Source of the DNA: Terrabacter sp. Root85
GTDB lineage: Bacteria; Actinomycetota; Actinomycetes; Actinomycetales; Dermatophilaceae
Direction of reading: 5' to 3'
DNA length: 64,000 nt
Assembly (NCBI RefSeq): GCF_001429185.1
Contig: NZ_LMIW01000001.1
Coordinates: 708,439-772,438 of the forward strand
The notes beneath the pieces are model-generated. The model worked only from the letters and a program-made list of their open reading frames with translations. It was not told the origin of the DNA and made no database searches. Shown here one piece after another: positions 6,775-14,420 of the stretch. The position numbers were made by a program, and so were the translations under genes. Position 1 is the first letter of the stretch. Each line of letters begins with the position of its first letter.

Positions 6775-8527
6775 GGTCGGGGAACTGGTCGTCGCGCCAC
6801 TCGTTCGCGGGCTGGTCGGCGCCGGTCGCCTCGAGGTCGGTCTCGCGGCCCCGCAGCTCGACCCGGCGGATCTTGCCCGAGATCGTCTTGGGCAGCTCGT
6901 AGAACTCGATCCGCCGGACCCGCTGCCACGGCGCGAGCTTCGCACGGGCGTGGGCGAGGATCGAGCGCGCCACGTCCTCACCGGGCTCGTGGCCCGGGGC
7001 GAGGGCGATGTAGGCCTTGGGCACGGCCAGTCGCACGGGGTCGGGCGCGGGCACGACGGCGGCCTCGGCGACGGCCGGGTGCTCGATGAGCACCGACTCG
7101 ACCTCGAACGGGCTGATCTTGTAGTCGCTCGCCTTGAAGACGTCGTCGGTGCGTCCGACGAAGGAGATGTAGCCGTCGGCGTCGACCGACGCGACGTCGC
7201 CCGTGTGGTAGAAACCGCCGGCCATGGCGTCGGCGTTGCGCTGCTCGTCGCCCTGGTAGCCGGTCATGAGCGGGACGGGGTGCTGGGACAGGTCGAGACA
7301 GATCTCGCCCTCGCGGTTGCCGTCCGAGTCGGCCTCCGTGACAAGGACATTCGTGAGCGGGTCGACGACGACGACCGGACAGCCAGGGAGCGGCCGGCCC
7401 ATCGAGCCCGGCTTGACGGTGGAGCCGGGGGTGTTGCCCACCGCTGCGGTCATCTCGGTCTGTCCGTAGCCGTCGCGGATCGTCAGGCCCCACGCCTTCT
7501 CGACCTGCGCGATGACCTCGGGGTTGAGCGGCTCGCCGGCGCCGATGACCTCGCGCAGCGACCCCGGGCCGCCAGTCAGGTCGCTCTTGATGAGCATCCG
7601 CCACACCGTCGGCGGCGCGCAGATCGAGGTGACCTCGTGCGTGCGCAGGACCCGCAGCAGTGCGGCCGGGTCGAACCGGCTGTAGTTGTAGACGAATGCC
7701 GTCGCCTCGGCCGCCCACGGCGCGAAGAACGACGACCATGCGTGCTTGGCCCAGCCGGGGCTGCTGATGTTGAGGTGCACGTCGCCGGGCTGCAGCCCGA
7801 TCCAGTACATCGTCGACAGGTGCCCGACGGGGTAGGAGCGCTGGGTGTGCTCGACGAGCTTGGGCCGGCTCGTCGTGCCGGACGTGAAGTAGAGGAGCAT
7901 CCGGTCGTCGGGCGCCGTGCCCGGGTGCTCGGTGGGCGGGACCTCGAGGTCGTAGGCCGCCTCGTGGCGTTCCCAGCCAGCCGTGGCGGTCCCGGCCGGA
8001 TCGGCCCCACCGACGGCGACGCGCAGGTAGTCGCCCGGCACGTCGTCGAACTTGTGCACCTCGGACGCGTTGGTGATGACGGCGCGGGCCGCGCCGCGCT
8101 CCATCCGGTCGACGAGGTCGCCGGGGCCGACGGCGGTCGTCGTCGGCATGACGACGGCTCCGAGCTTGATGACGGCTAGCATCGACTCCCAGAGCTCGAC
8201 CTGGTTGCCGAGCATGAGGATCACCGAGTCACCGCGGCGCACACCGAGGGCGGCGAGGTGCGCGGCCACCTGGTCGGAGCGGCGGGCCATCTCGTCCCAG
8301 GAGTACGACGCCGACGACTCGTCCTGCTCGACGATCGTCAGGCAGGCGCCGACGTTGCCCCGGGCGACGGCGTCGAACCAGTCGACGCCCCAGTTCCAGC
8401 GGTCTCCCACGTCGGGGAAGGTGAACTCGCGGACGGCTCTGGCGTGGTCGCCGCGCAGGGCGAGGAGCTCGTCACGGGCGGCCCGGTAGGTCGCGGTCAC
8501 ACCCGGTTCGTCGACAGTGGAGGTCAT
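6764..8527 (-). CDS. Acyl-CoA synthetase (AMP-binding, medium-chain type)
   Basis: The 587-residue protein belongs to the ANL superfamily and activates a carboxylic acid to the acyl-adenylate and then the CoA thioester. The P-loop-like motif YFTSGTTSRPK, the A5 motif GYGQTEM, the A7 motif YHTGDVA and the A8/hinge GRTDDVFKASDYKISPFEVES are all present, and the catalytic lysine lies in PKTISGKIRR near the C-terminus. The N-terminal WNWGVDWFD resembles medium-chain acyl-CoA synthetases, so a short or medium fatty acid is the likely substrate. The ATG at 8527 is used (MTSTVDEP); six earlier in-frame residues lack a ribosome site. Confidence 0.9.
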   Translation of the reverse strand: MTSTVDEPGVTATYRAARDELLALRGDHARAVREFTFPDVGDRWNWGVDWFDAVARGNVGACLTIVEQDESSASYSWDEMARRSDQVAAHLAALGVRRGDSVILMLGNQVELWESMLAVIKLGAVVMPTTTAVGPGDLVDRMERGAARAVITNASEVHKFDDVPGDYLRVAVGGADPAGTATAGWERHEAAYDLEVPPTEHPGTAPDDRMLLYFTSGTTSRPKLVEHTQRSYPVGHLSTMYWIGLQPGDVHLNISSPGWAKHAWSSFFAPWAAEATAFVYNYSRFDPAALLRVLRTHEVTSICAPPTVWRMLIKSDLTGGPGSLREVIGAGEPLNPEVIAQVEKAWGLTIRDGYGQTEMTAAVGNTPGSTVKPGSMGRPLPGCPVVVVDPLTNVLVTEADSDGNREGEICLDLSQHPVPLMTGYQGDEQRNADAMAGGFYHTGDVASVDADGYISFVGRTDDVFKASDYKISPFEVESVLIEHPAVAEAAVVPAPDPVRLAVPKAYIALAPGHEPGEDVARSILAHARAKLAPWQRVRRIEFYELPKTISGKIRRVELRGRETDLEATGADQPANEWRDDQFPDLKG

Positions 8528-8578
8528 GACCCGACGATGCCACACGCGCCTGCCGTGCGGCAGGGGACGGCGACGGGC

Positions 8579-9262
8579 TCAGAGCGACTGGTCGCTGCTG
8601 TCACCGAGGTCGCGCGGGCGGCGGCGCTCCTCCGCGAGCTCGGGTCGGTCGGGCCGGTCGGACCGCTGGCGCGGGATCGCCGTCGTGTCCTCGCTGTAGT
8701 CGTCGTCGCCGGCCGCGAAGGCCGGGTCCGAGCCGGGAGCGTCGACCATGCCGCGGCCGTGGGTGCGGCGGCGCAGGTCGTCCTCGTCGATGAGGCGGTT
8801 GATGAGCTGCTGGACCTCGTTGCTGCGCGGGATGTTCGTGAGGTTCTCGTCGGGGCTGTCGCCGGCCGACTCGATGTGCAGCGAGCCCGCGCCGATGATC
8901 CGGTCGACCACGGTCTGCTGGAAGCTCACGTCGGTGATCTTCGAGAGCGTGATGTCCTTGCCGTTCTTCGTCAGGATGCCTCGGCGCACCATGACGCGGT
9001 GCGAGGTGATGACGTAGTGGGTGGTGCGCCAGCGCAGGTAGGGCACGAAGACCGCCGGGACGGCGACGAGGACGAACACCGCCACGGCGATCCACTGGAT
9101 CCGGTTGCCGGTGTCGTCGTCGGGGGTGGCGCGGGCGACGGTGATGCAGGCCGCGGCCAGCAGCAGGCCGAAGATCGTGGGCACGACGACGGTGAGCCAG
9201 TGCGGGTGCAGGTCGCGCTCGACCTTCTCTCCCTTGGCGAGCACGTTCTCCGGGAACCCCAC
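8579..9262 (-). CDS. PH domain-containing membrane protein
   Basis: The 227-residue protein has two N-terminal membrane helices (about 25-45 and 55-75) followed by a bacterial PH (bPH2/DUF304) domain with YVITSHRVMVRRGILTKNGKDITLSKITDVSF. The C-terminal 60 residues are charged and disordered. The start was decided by the ribosome site: AGGAGG at 9274-9269 directly abuts an ATG at 9268, so initiation at the GTG at 9262, 6 nt further on, has the better spacing; both give nearly the same protein. The role is unknown; related proteins are thought to act at the membrane. TAGGCT at 9311-9306 on the minus strand is a candidate -10 box. Confidence 0.78.
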   Translation of the reverse strand: MGFPENVLAKGEKVERDLHPHWLTVVVPTIFGLLLAAACITVARATPDDDTGNRIQWIAVAVFVLVAVPAVFVPYLRWRTTHYVITSHRVMVRRGILTKNGKDITLSKITDVSFQQTVVDRIIGAGSLHIESAGDSPDENLTNIPRSNEVQQLINRLIDEDDLRRRTHGRGMVDAPGSDPAFAAGDDDYSEDTTAIPRQRSDRPDRPELAEERRRPRDLGDSSDQSL

Positions 9263-9320
9263 GGTCATCCTCCTGTCGTCAGGTCCGCTCGGACCACGCG
9301 TTGCCACTCAGCCTAGGCGG

Positions 9321-11021
9321 TCACGCCTCCCCGTCGGTCGGGTCGGACTCCGCGAGCAGCCGCAGGCCGTCGGCCCGGGCCCGGCGCGTGGTCTCACCGA
9401 GCCACTCGGTGCCGAGGTAGACGTGGTCGGGTCCGACGAGCCCGACGAGCCCCTCGGCCTCCATCTGGTGCAGCACCTGCCGGTTGTCGACGACGAGCTT
9501 GAGGACGCCACCGTGGGCCTGGAGCTCCCTCGCGTAGCCGCGGAGCACGTCGATGAGGGTCAGGCCGATCTGGTCGACGCCGCGGAGACGGAGCACCACG
9601 ACGGCGTGCCGCGACCCGTCGTCGACGCGTGGTAGCAATGCGCGGAACGTCGGGGCGCTGGCGAAGAAGAGGGAGCCGTACGGCTGGAGCACGAGCACCT
9701 CGCCGCCCGGCACGGTGACCGGTGGCTCGCCCTGACGCACCCTCCCGTCTCCGTCGAGGTCGAGGCGCGTGACCCGCACCCGGTTGGACTGCTCGACGAC
9801 ATGGAGCACGATCGCGAGGGCGACCCCGACGAGCACGGCGTACTGCACCGGGATGAGGAGGGTCAGCACGAAGGTGAGCGCGAGGACGACGGTCTGGACG
9901 GTCCCCGTGCGCATCACCGACTGCACCCTCGCCGGCTTCACGGCGCCGGCTCCGACGACCATGAGCAGCGCCGCGATGGACGGCAGGGCGACGAGGGCCA
10001 CGACGTCGGCGAGCACGAGCACGACGAGCGCCATGACGCCGCCGGCGAAGCCGAGCGAGAGGCGCGTCCGGGCGCCCGCGGTCGCGACGAGCGAGGACGC
10101 CGACATCGAGCCGCCGACCGGCATACCCCGGAAGAGACCGGAGACGATGTTGCCGACTCCCTGCCCGATGAAGTCGCGCGAGGCGACGGACGGGCGCCCG
10201 TCGGGGTTGGGCACCGCAGCCGACACCGCGGCGCCCTGGACGAGTCCGATGAAGGCCAGAGAGACCGCGGGCAGCGCGAGGTAGGGCACGTCGCCGAGCG
10301 ACGGCAGCGCCGGCAGCGGCAGGGAGTGCGGGACCGCGGCGATGTCGCCCACGACCGCGACGTGCGCGTCGAAGAGCGACCCCAGCACGCCGGCGAGGAG
10401 CGAGCCGACGGCCATCGCCACCACGAGGCCGAGAGCGCCCAGGCGGGTGCGCTGGAGCCCGACGATGAGGACGAGGGTCACCGCCCCGACGAGCAGGGTC
10501 ATGAGGTCGATCCGCGACGGATGGAGGACCAGGTCGAGGGTGCGCATGACCCGGTTGGCGCCGGACGTCTCGGCTCCCGTGAAGTCGCCGAGCTGGCCGA
10601 GCACGATGTTGACGCCGACGGCCGTGACGAAGCCGGTCATGACCGAGCTCGGCACGAACCGCAGCAGCACCCCTCCCCGCAGCAGGCCGGCCGCGATCAT
10701 GACGCCGCCGGTCAGCGCGGCCAACGTCCAGAGCGCCCGCTCCGGGTCAGGTCGAGACCCCAGGTCGGCGTCGGCGACGACGAGTGACATGGCGCCCGTC
10801 GCCTGGACGGCCATGAGCGTGCTGCTCGTGAAGAGCGCCGCGCCGACCATGCCGTAGAGGTAGCCGTAGAGACCGGCGAGCGGGTTGACGCCCGCGAGGA
10901 CGCCGCTCGCCAGACCGTCGGGGACGCTCTCGACACCGAGCACGACCCCCGCCTTGACGTCGGCGCCCCAGGGCCGGCTCCTCAGCCGAGCGAGGGCTCC
11001 CCGAGCCGCCCCGCCCGTCAC
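9321..11021 (-). CDS. SulP family anion transporter with STAS domain
   Basis: The roughly 566-residue protein is a SulP (SLC26-type) permease: the transport core (about residues 15-400) contains the motif VNPLAGLYGYLYGMVGAALFTSS near its start and many hydrophobic helices, and a C-terminal STAS domain (about 430-545) contains VVLRLRGVDQIGLT. It probably moves sulfate, bicarbonate or a dicarboxylate with a cation. No start is well marked; the GTG at 11021 is the first plausible one after the stop of the SHOCT gene and has only weak ribosome-site resemblance. It is the last gene of a three-gene minus-strand cluster with the SHOCT and DUF6325 genes. Confidence 0.85.
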   Translation of the reverse strand: MTGGAARGALARLRSRPWGADVKAGVVLGVESVPDGLASGVLAGVNPLAGLYGYLYGMVGAALFTSSTLMAVQATGAMSLVVADADLGSRPDPERALWTLAALTGGVMIAAGLLRGGVLLRFVPSSVMTGFVTAVGVNIVLGQLGDFTGAETSGANRVMRTLDLVLHPSRIDLMTLLVGAVTLVLIVGLQRTRLGALGLVVAMAVGSLLAGVLGSLFDAHVAVVGDIAAVPHSLPLPALPSLGDVPYLALPAVSLAFIGLVQGAAVSAAVPNPDGRPSVASRDFIGQGVGNIVSGLFRGMPVGGSMSASSLVATAGARTRLSLGFAGGVMALVVLVLADVVALVALPSIAALLMVVGAGAVKPARVQSVMRTGTVQTVVLALTFVLTLLIPVQYAVLVGVALAIVLHVVEQSNRVRVTRLDLDGDGRVRQGEPPVTVPGGEVLVLQPYGSLFFASAPTFRALLPRVDDGSRHAVVVLRLRGVDQIGLTLIDVLRGYARELQAHGGVLKLVVDNRQVLHQMEAEGLVGLVGPDHVYLGTEWLGETTRRARADGLRLLAESDPTDGEA

Positions 11022-11064
11022 GGTGCCGCCGGCGTCGTCACCGATGGCGGCGCCAACATCCGGA

Positions 11065-11391
11065 TCAGCCGCCCAGGATGCGGGCCTTCTGCTGCGCCAG
11101 CTCCTCGTCGGTGAGGATGCCCTGCGCGTGCAGTGCCGCCAGGCGCTCGAGCGAGTCCAGCATGTCGTCGGCTGCGGGCGCGGCAGGCGGGGGCGGCGGG
11201 GGCGGGGGCGCCTGGGCAGCCATGTCCTGGGCCTCCTGCTGCTGCCGGTAGGCCTCGGCATCCGCGGCCTGCTGCGCCTTGGCCTGCTGGCCCTGGTGCA
11301 CCTTGCCGCTCACAGCGGTGGCGGTGCCGGCGACGACGGCCGTACGGGCGGCCACCCCCAGCAGACCGGGCCGGCCCCTGCGTCCTCTCAT
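11065..11391 (-). CDS. SHOCT domain-containing protein
   Basis: The 108-residue protein has a short hydrophobic N-terminal segment (about 10-27), a Gln/Ala-rich stretch, a run of eight prolines and a C-terminal SHOCT motif (DSLERLAALHAQGILTDEEL) of the type found at the ends of many small oligomeric proteins. The ATG at 11391 overlaps the stop of the DUF6325 gene as ATGA, so the two are translationally coupled. DUF6325 and SHOCT genes are commonly paired in actinobacteria; their function is not known. Confidence 0.85.
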   Translation of the reverse strand: MRGRRGRPGLLGVAARTAVVAGTATAVSGKVHQGQQAKAQQAADAEAYRQQQEAQDMAAQAPPPPPPPPAAPAADDMLDSLERLAALHAQGILTDEELAQQKARILGG

Positions 11392-11837
11392 GACCCCTCC
11401 TCGTTCGATGCGATCGCGCTGAGCGCCACCTCGATGTCCTCACGCGGCAGGCGTTCCATGACGAGCAGCTGCCCGTCCAGCTCGCGCACCTCGGCAGCGA
11501 TCTCGGACGCCCACACGTTCTCCCAGGCGATGACGAGCACCGTCGTGCCAGGATCCATCTCGGCGGCGATGCTGAGGGCGTCCTCCTCGCCGACGAGGTC
11601 GGGCATGACGGTCGGGAAGCCGAGCAGCTCCTCGGCACCCTCGGGTGACTCGGCGTCGTACATCAGCACGCTGCCGTCGTCGTCCTTGCGGACGAGCAGC
11701 ACGTCGAGCACGCGGACCGCGCCCTTGTCGACCGCTCGCGCCACCGCATCGCGTATGCCGCCCTGCCGCAGCTCTCCGCGGAAGCCGATGACCGCCAGGT
11801 CCACTGGCCCGATCGGCCCTGTCGTCGCAGTCGACAT
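11388..11837 (-). CDS. DUF6325 family protein
   Basis: The 149-residue acidic cytoplasmic protein starts MSTATTGPIGPVDLAVIGF and contains the family's GELRQGGIRDAVARAVDKGAVRVLDVLLVRKD region and a C-terminal ERLPREDIEVAL. The ATG at 11837 follows GGGAGGAG at suitable distance. It is the first gene of the DUF6325-SHOCT-SulP cluster and is divergent from the AI-2E family gene. No catalytic motif is visible, and I cannot assign a function; a regulatory partner of the membrane proteins downstream is a guess. Confidence 0.75.
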   Translation of the reverse strand: MSTATTGPIGPVDLAVIGFRGELRQGGIRDAVARAVDKGAVRVLDVLLVRKDDDGSVLMYDAESPEGAEELLGFPTVMPDLVGEEDALSIAAEMDPGTTVLVIAWENVWASEIAAEVRELDGQLLVMERLPREDIEVALSAIASNEEGS

Positions 11838-11967
11838 GGGACTCCTCCCGGTTCGTGGCGGAGTCGTGACCGGCACCGCTCGCCTTCATGCTCCGGTGCG
11901 CCCGCGCCGTGGGCATCACCCCGACGGGGTGACGCCCGCCGTGCGCGCCGGTGGTGACATGACAGGC

Positions 11968-13092
11968 ATGAGCGGAACGGACGTGCCGAGGGCCGGAGAT
12001 CCTGGGGATCCGGTCCCCGGGGCGCCGTCCGGGCTCGTTCCGGCGAGGCGAGCACGCCCCGCGATCCCGCGGGGCGTGCTCATCCTCGTGGCGCTGGCGG
12101 CCGGCTTCGTCGTCGCCTTCGGCATCCACCTCGTGTCGGGCATCCTCGGGCCGCTCTTCCTCGCCCTCGTCCTGACCATCGCGGCCTTCCCGGTGCGCAA
12201 CGCCATGGTCCGGCGCGGCCTGCCCCACTGGTTGGGCACGCTCGCGGTCGTCTTCGTGATCTACCTCGGCATCGTGGGGCTCGCCCTGCTCGTCGTCGTG
12301 TCCGGCGCCGAGCTCGCAGGCCTCCTCCCCCAGTACGCCGACGACCTCGCGGCCCTCGTCGCCGACGTGACCGACTGGCTCGCCGCCCGTGGGGTCAAGC
12401 CCGAGCAGACGCAGGCGATCGCCTCGTCCTTCGACCTCGGGCGCGTCAGCGCGCTCATCACCTCGCTCCTCTCGGACATCTTGTCGCTCGTGACGAACCT
12501 CGTCTTCGTCCTCGCGCTCGTGCTCTTCTCCGCGATGGACGCCCGGGGCTTCTCCGAGACCCTCACGACCCTCCGCACCGAGCGCCCTGCGTTCGTGTCG
12601 GCGATGATGTCCTTCACGCACGGCACGCGCCGATACCTCGTGGTGGCAACGGTGTTCGGTGCCATCGTCGCCGTCTTCGACACCATGTTCCTGTGGCTCG
12701 TCGGGGTGCCGGGCGCGCTCCTCTGGGGCCTGCTTGCCTTCATCACGAACTACATCCCCAACATCGGCTTCGTCATCGGCCTCGTGCCACCGGCGATCCT
12801 CGCGCTGCTCGAGGGCGGGTGGAGCCTGTTCGCCCTCGTCGTCGTGGTCTACAGCGTCATCAACCTCATCATCCAGTCGGTCATCCAGCCGAAGATCGTC
12901 GGCGACGAGGTGGGCCTCTCAGCGGTCGTGACGGTCCTGTCGCTCGTCGTCTGGTCCGTGCTGCTCGGCGGCATCGGCGCCGTGCTCGCCATCCCGCTGA
13001 CGCTGCTCGTCAAGGCCCTGCTCGTCGACGTCGACCCTCACGCGCAATGGCTCGGCAGCCTCCTCGGGGACCGTCGCGAGGCGCCGTCCTGA
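11968..13092 (+). CDS. AI-2E family transporter (UPF0118)
   Basis: The roughly 374-residue protein has the eight-helix AI-2E/UPF0118 pattern: paired helices at about 30-70, another at 80-100, a soluble loop, and the conserved C-terminal block with ALLWGLLAFITNYIPNIGFVIGLVPP and IQPKIVGDEVGLSAVVTVLSL. Members are exporters of unknown or varied substrates (AI-2, or Na+/Li+ antiport in some), so the name should not be read as a function. The start is uncertain between the ATGs at 11959 and 11968; neither has a clear ribosome site. It is divergent from the DUF6325 operon. Confidence 0.85.
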   Translation: MSGTDVPRAGDPGDPVPGAPSGLVPARRARPAIPRGVLILVALAAGFVVAFGIHLVSGILGPLFLALVLTIAAFPVRNAMVRRGLPHWLGTLAVVFVIYLGIVGLALLVVVSGAELAGLLPQYADDLAALVADVTDWLAARGVKPEQTQAIASSFDLGRVSALITSLLSDILSLVTNLVFVLALVLFSAMDARGFSETLTTLRTERPAFVSAMMSFTHGTRRYLVVATVFGAIVAVFDTMFLWLVGVPGALLWGLLAFITNYIPNIGFVIGLVPPAILALLEGGWSLFALVVVVYSVINLIIQSVIQPKIVGDEVGLSAVVTVLSLVVWSVLLGGIGAVLAIPLTLLVKALLVDVDPHAQWLGSLLGDRREAPS

Positions 13093-13123
13093 CGAGCCGA
13101 CCGGCCGGCTGCAGTTCGGCTCG
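13093..13123 (+). terminator. Hairpin after the AI-2E family gene
   Basis: CGAGCCGA (13093-13100) pairs with TCGGCTCG (13116-13123) immediately after the stop codon. The stem is 8 bp with a 15-nt loop and no T-tract. Confidence 0.5.
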
Positions 13124-13256
13124 CGGGTCGGGCACGGTGCCCCTACTGTCCGGTAGTGGGACGTGTGACGCAGGGCACAGCGTGGCCGGCGGGCGGCGCC
13201 CCGGCAGGTTGCAGTGCTCGGCGTCAGCAAGCCTTCCACCCACAAAGGAGTGTGTC

Positions 13257-14345
13257 GTGAAGAGCAGGTCCGTCATGTCATCCACCCGCCGGCGTGCCCT
13301 CGGGGCCGGTCTCTCCGCCCTCATCGGAGCCGGAGCCGCCCTCGCCCTCGGCGCCCCGGCCGTCGCCGCGGGCACGGGCTACGTCGCCCTCGGCGACTCC
13401 TACTCCTCGGGCACGGGGACCCGGACGTACATCAGCGACGGCACGTCGTGCCAGCGCTCCGTCTACGCCTACCCGTCGCTCGACGCCTCGGCCCTCGGGC
13501 TGGCACTGAGCTTCCGCGCGTGCTCCGGCGCGACGGTCGCCGACGTCACGAACACCCAGCTGTCCGCGCTGTCGAGCACGACGGCATACGTCACGATCTC
13601 GGTGGGCGGCAACGACGCCGGCTTCGCGAGCGTCCTGACGACGTGCGCGCAGCCGAGCTGGCTCAGCAACTGCAACGGCGCCATCGACGCGGCCCAGGGC
13701 ACCATCACCAACACGATCCCGGGCCGGCTCGCGACGCTCTACTCCTCGATCCGCGCCAAGGCCCCGAACGCCCGCGTCATCGTCGTCGGATACCCGCGCA
13801 TCTTCAACGGCGAGGACTGCAACGCGTTCACGTGGTTCTCCCCCACCGAGGAGTCGCGCCTCAACGCGACCGCCGACCTGCTCAACGCGAAGACGGCCAC
13901 GGCCGCCTCGAACGCCGGCTTCACCTTCGTCAACCCGACCTCGAAGTTCGTCGGCCACGCCGTGTGCGACAACGTCGAGTGGCTCAACGGCCTGTCCAAC
14001 CCGGTCGGCGAGAGCTACCACCCCAACATCGCCGGGCACCGTGACGGCTACGCGGTCGTCACCAAGCCCGCCTTCGGGCTCGCCCTCACACTCTCGGCGT
14101 CGCAGGCCGAGGCCAGGGCCGTCGCGTCCGCCGACGCGCTGGCCCGGGACGCGAGGAGGTATGCCGCCGTCGACCGCACGATCACACCGGAGCGTTTCGT
14201 CGCTCCCGACCTCACGACCCCCGCGGCCCGCGCCGCCGCCGCGCGCGCCGGGGTCGACCTGAGCAGCCGCGCCAGCATCGACGCCGCGGACCGGCTCTAC
14301 TCGGCCCGTCAGGACGCCGCGAGGAGGTCCGTGGCTCCGCGGTGA
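13257..14345 (+). CDS. Secreted SGNH/GDSL esterase-lipase
   Basis: The 362-residue precursor starts with a GTG at 13257 after AAAGGAG. Residues 1-37 form a signal peptide (Arg-rich start, Ala/Leu core, APAVAAG cleavage region). The mature domain has the SGNH blocks: GDSYSSG with the nucleophilic Ser, GGND with the oxyanion Asn, and SYHPN with the catalytic His preceded by the acidic residue region. Several cysteine pairs fit a secreted fold as in Streptomyces lipases. A 90-residue Ala/Arg-rich tail follows the domain, without a sortase motif. The enzyme should hydrolyse esters or lipids outside the cell. Confidence 0.9.
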   Translation: MKSRSVMSSTRRRALGAGLSALIGAGAALALGAPAVAAGTGYVALGDSYSSGTGTRTYISDGTSCQRSVYAYPSLDASALGLALSFRACSGATVADVTNTQLSALSSTTAYVTISVGGNDAGFASVLTTCAQPSWLSNCNGAIDAAQGTITNTIPGRLATLYSSIRAKAPNARVIVVGYPRIFNGEDCNAFTWFSPTEESRLNATADLLNAKTATAASNAGFTFVNPTSKFVGHAVCDNVEWLNGLSNPVGESYHPNIAGHRDGYAVVTKPAFGLALTLSASQAEARAVASADALARDARRYAAVDRTITPERFVAPDLTTPAARAAAARAGVDLSSRASIDAADRLYSARQDAARRSVAPR

Positions 14346-14368
14346 GCCCGCGGTGAGCCCGCGGTGAA
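14339..14368 (+). repeat. 11-bp tandem repeat starting on the stop codon
   Basis: GCGGTGAGCCC is present at 14339-14349 and 14350-14360, with a partial third copy from 14361. Because 11 is not a multiple of three, the TGA in each copy (14343, 14354, 14365) falls in a different frame. The first TGA is the stop of the SGNH gene. Confidence 0.7.
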
Positions 14369-14408
14369 GAAGTGGTGAGGTCGTCGGGCGTCGCCCGGGC
14401 ACGGCACC

Positions 14409-14414
14409 TAGTCT
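14409..14414 (+). promoter_or_regulatory. -10 box of a leaderless gene (TAGTCT)
   Basis: TAGTCT is followed by GACCGG and the GTG start at 14421, with no ribosome site. The hexamer and the 6-nt spacing are the same as on the minus strand at 4800-4795. Confidence 0.6.
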
Positions 14415-14420
14415 GACCGG

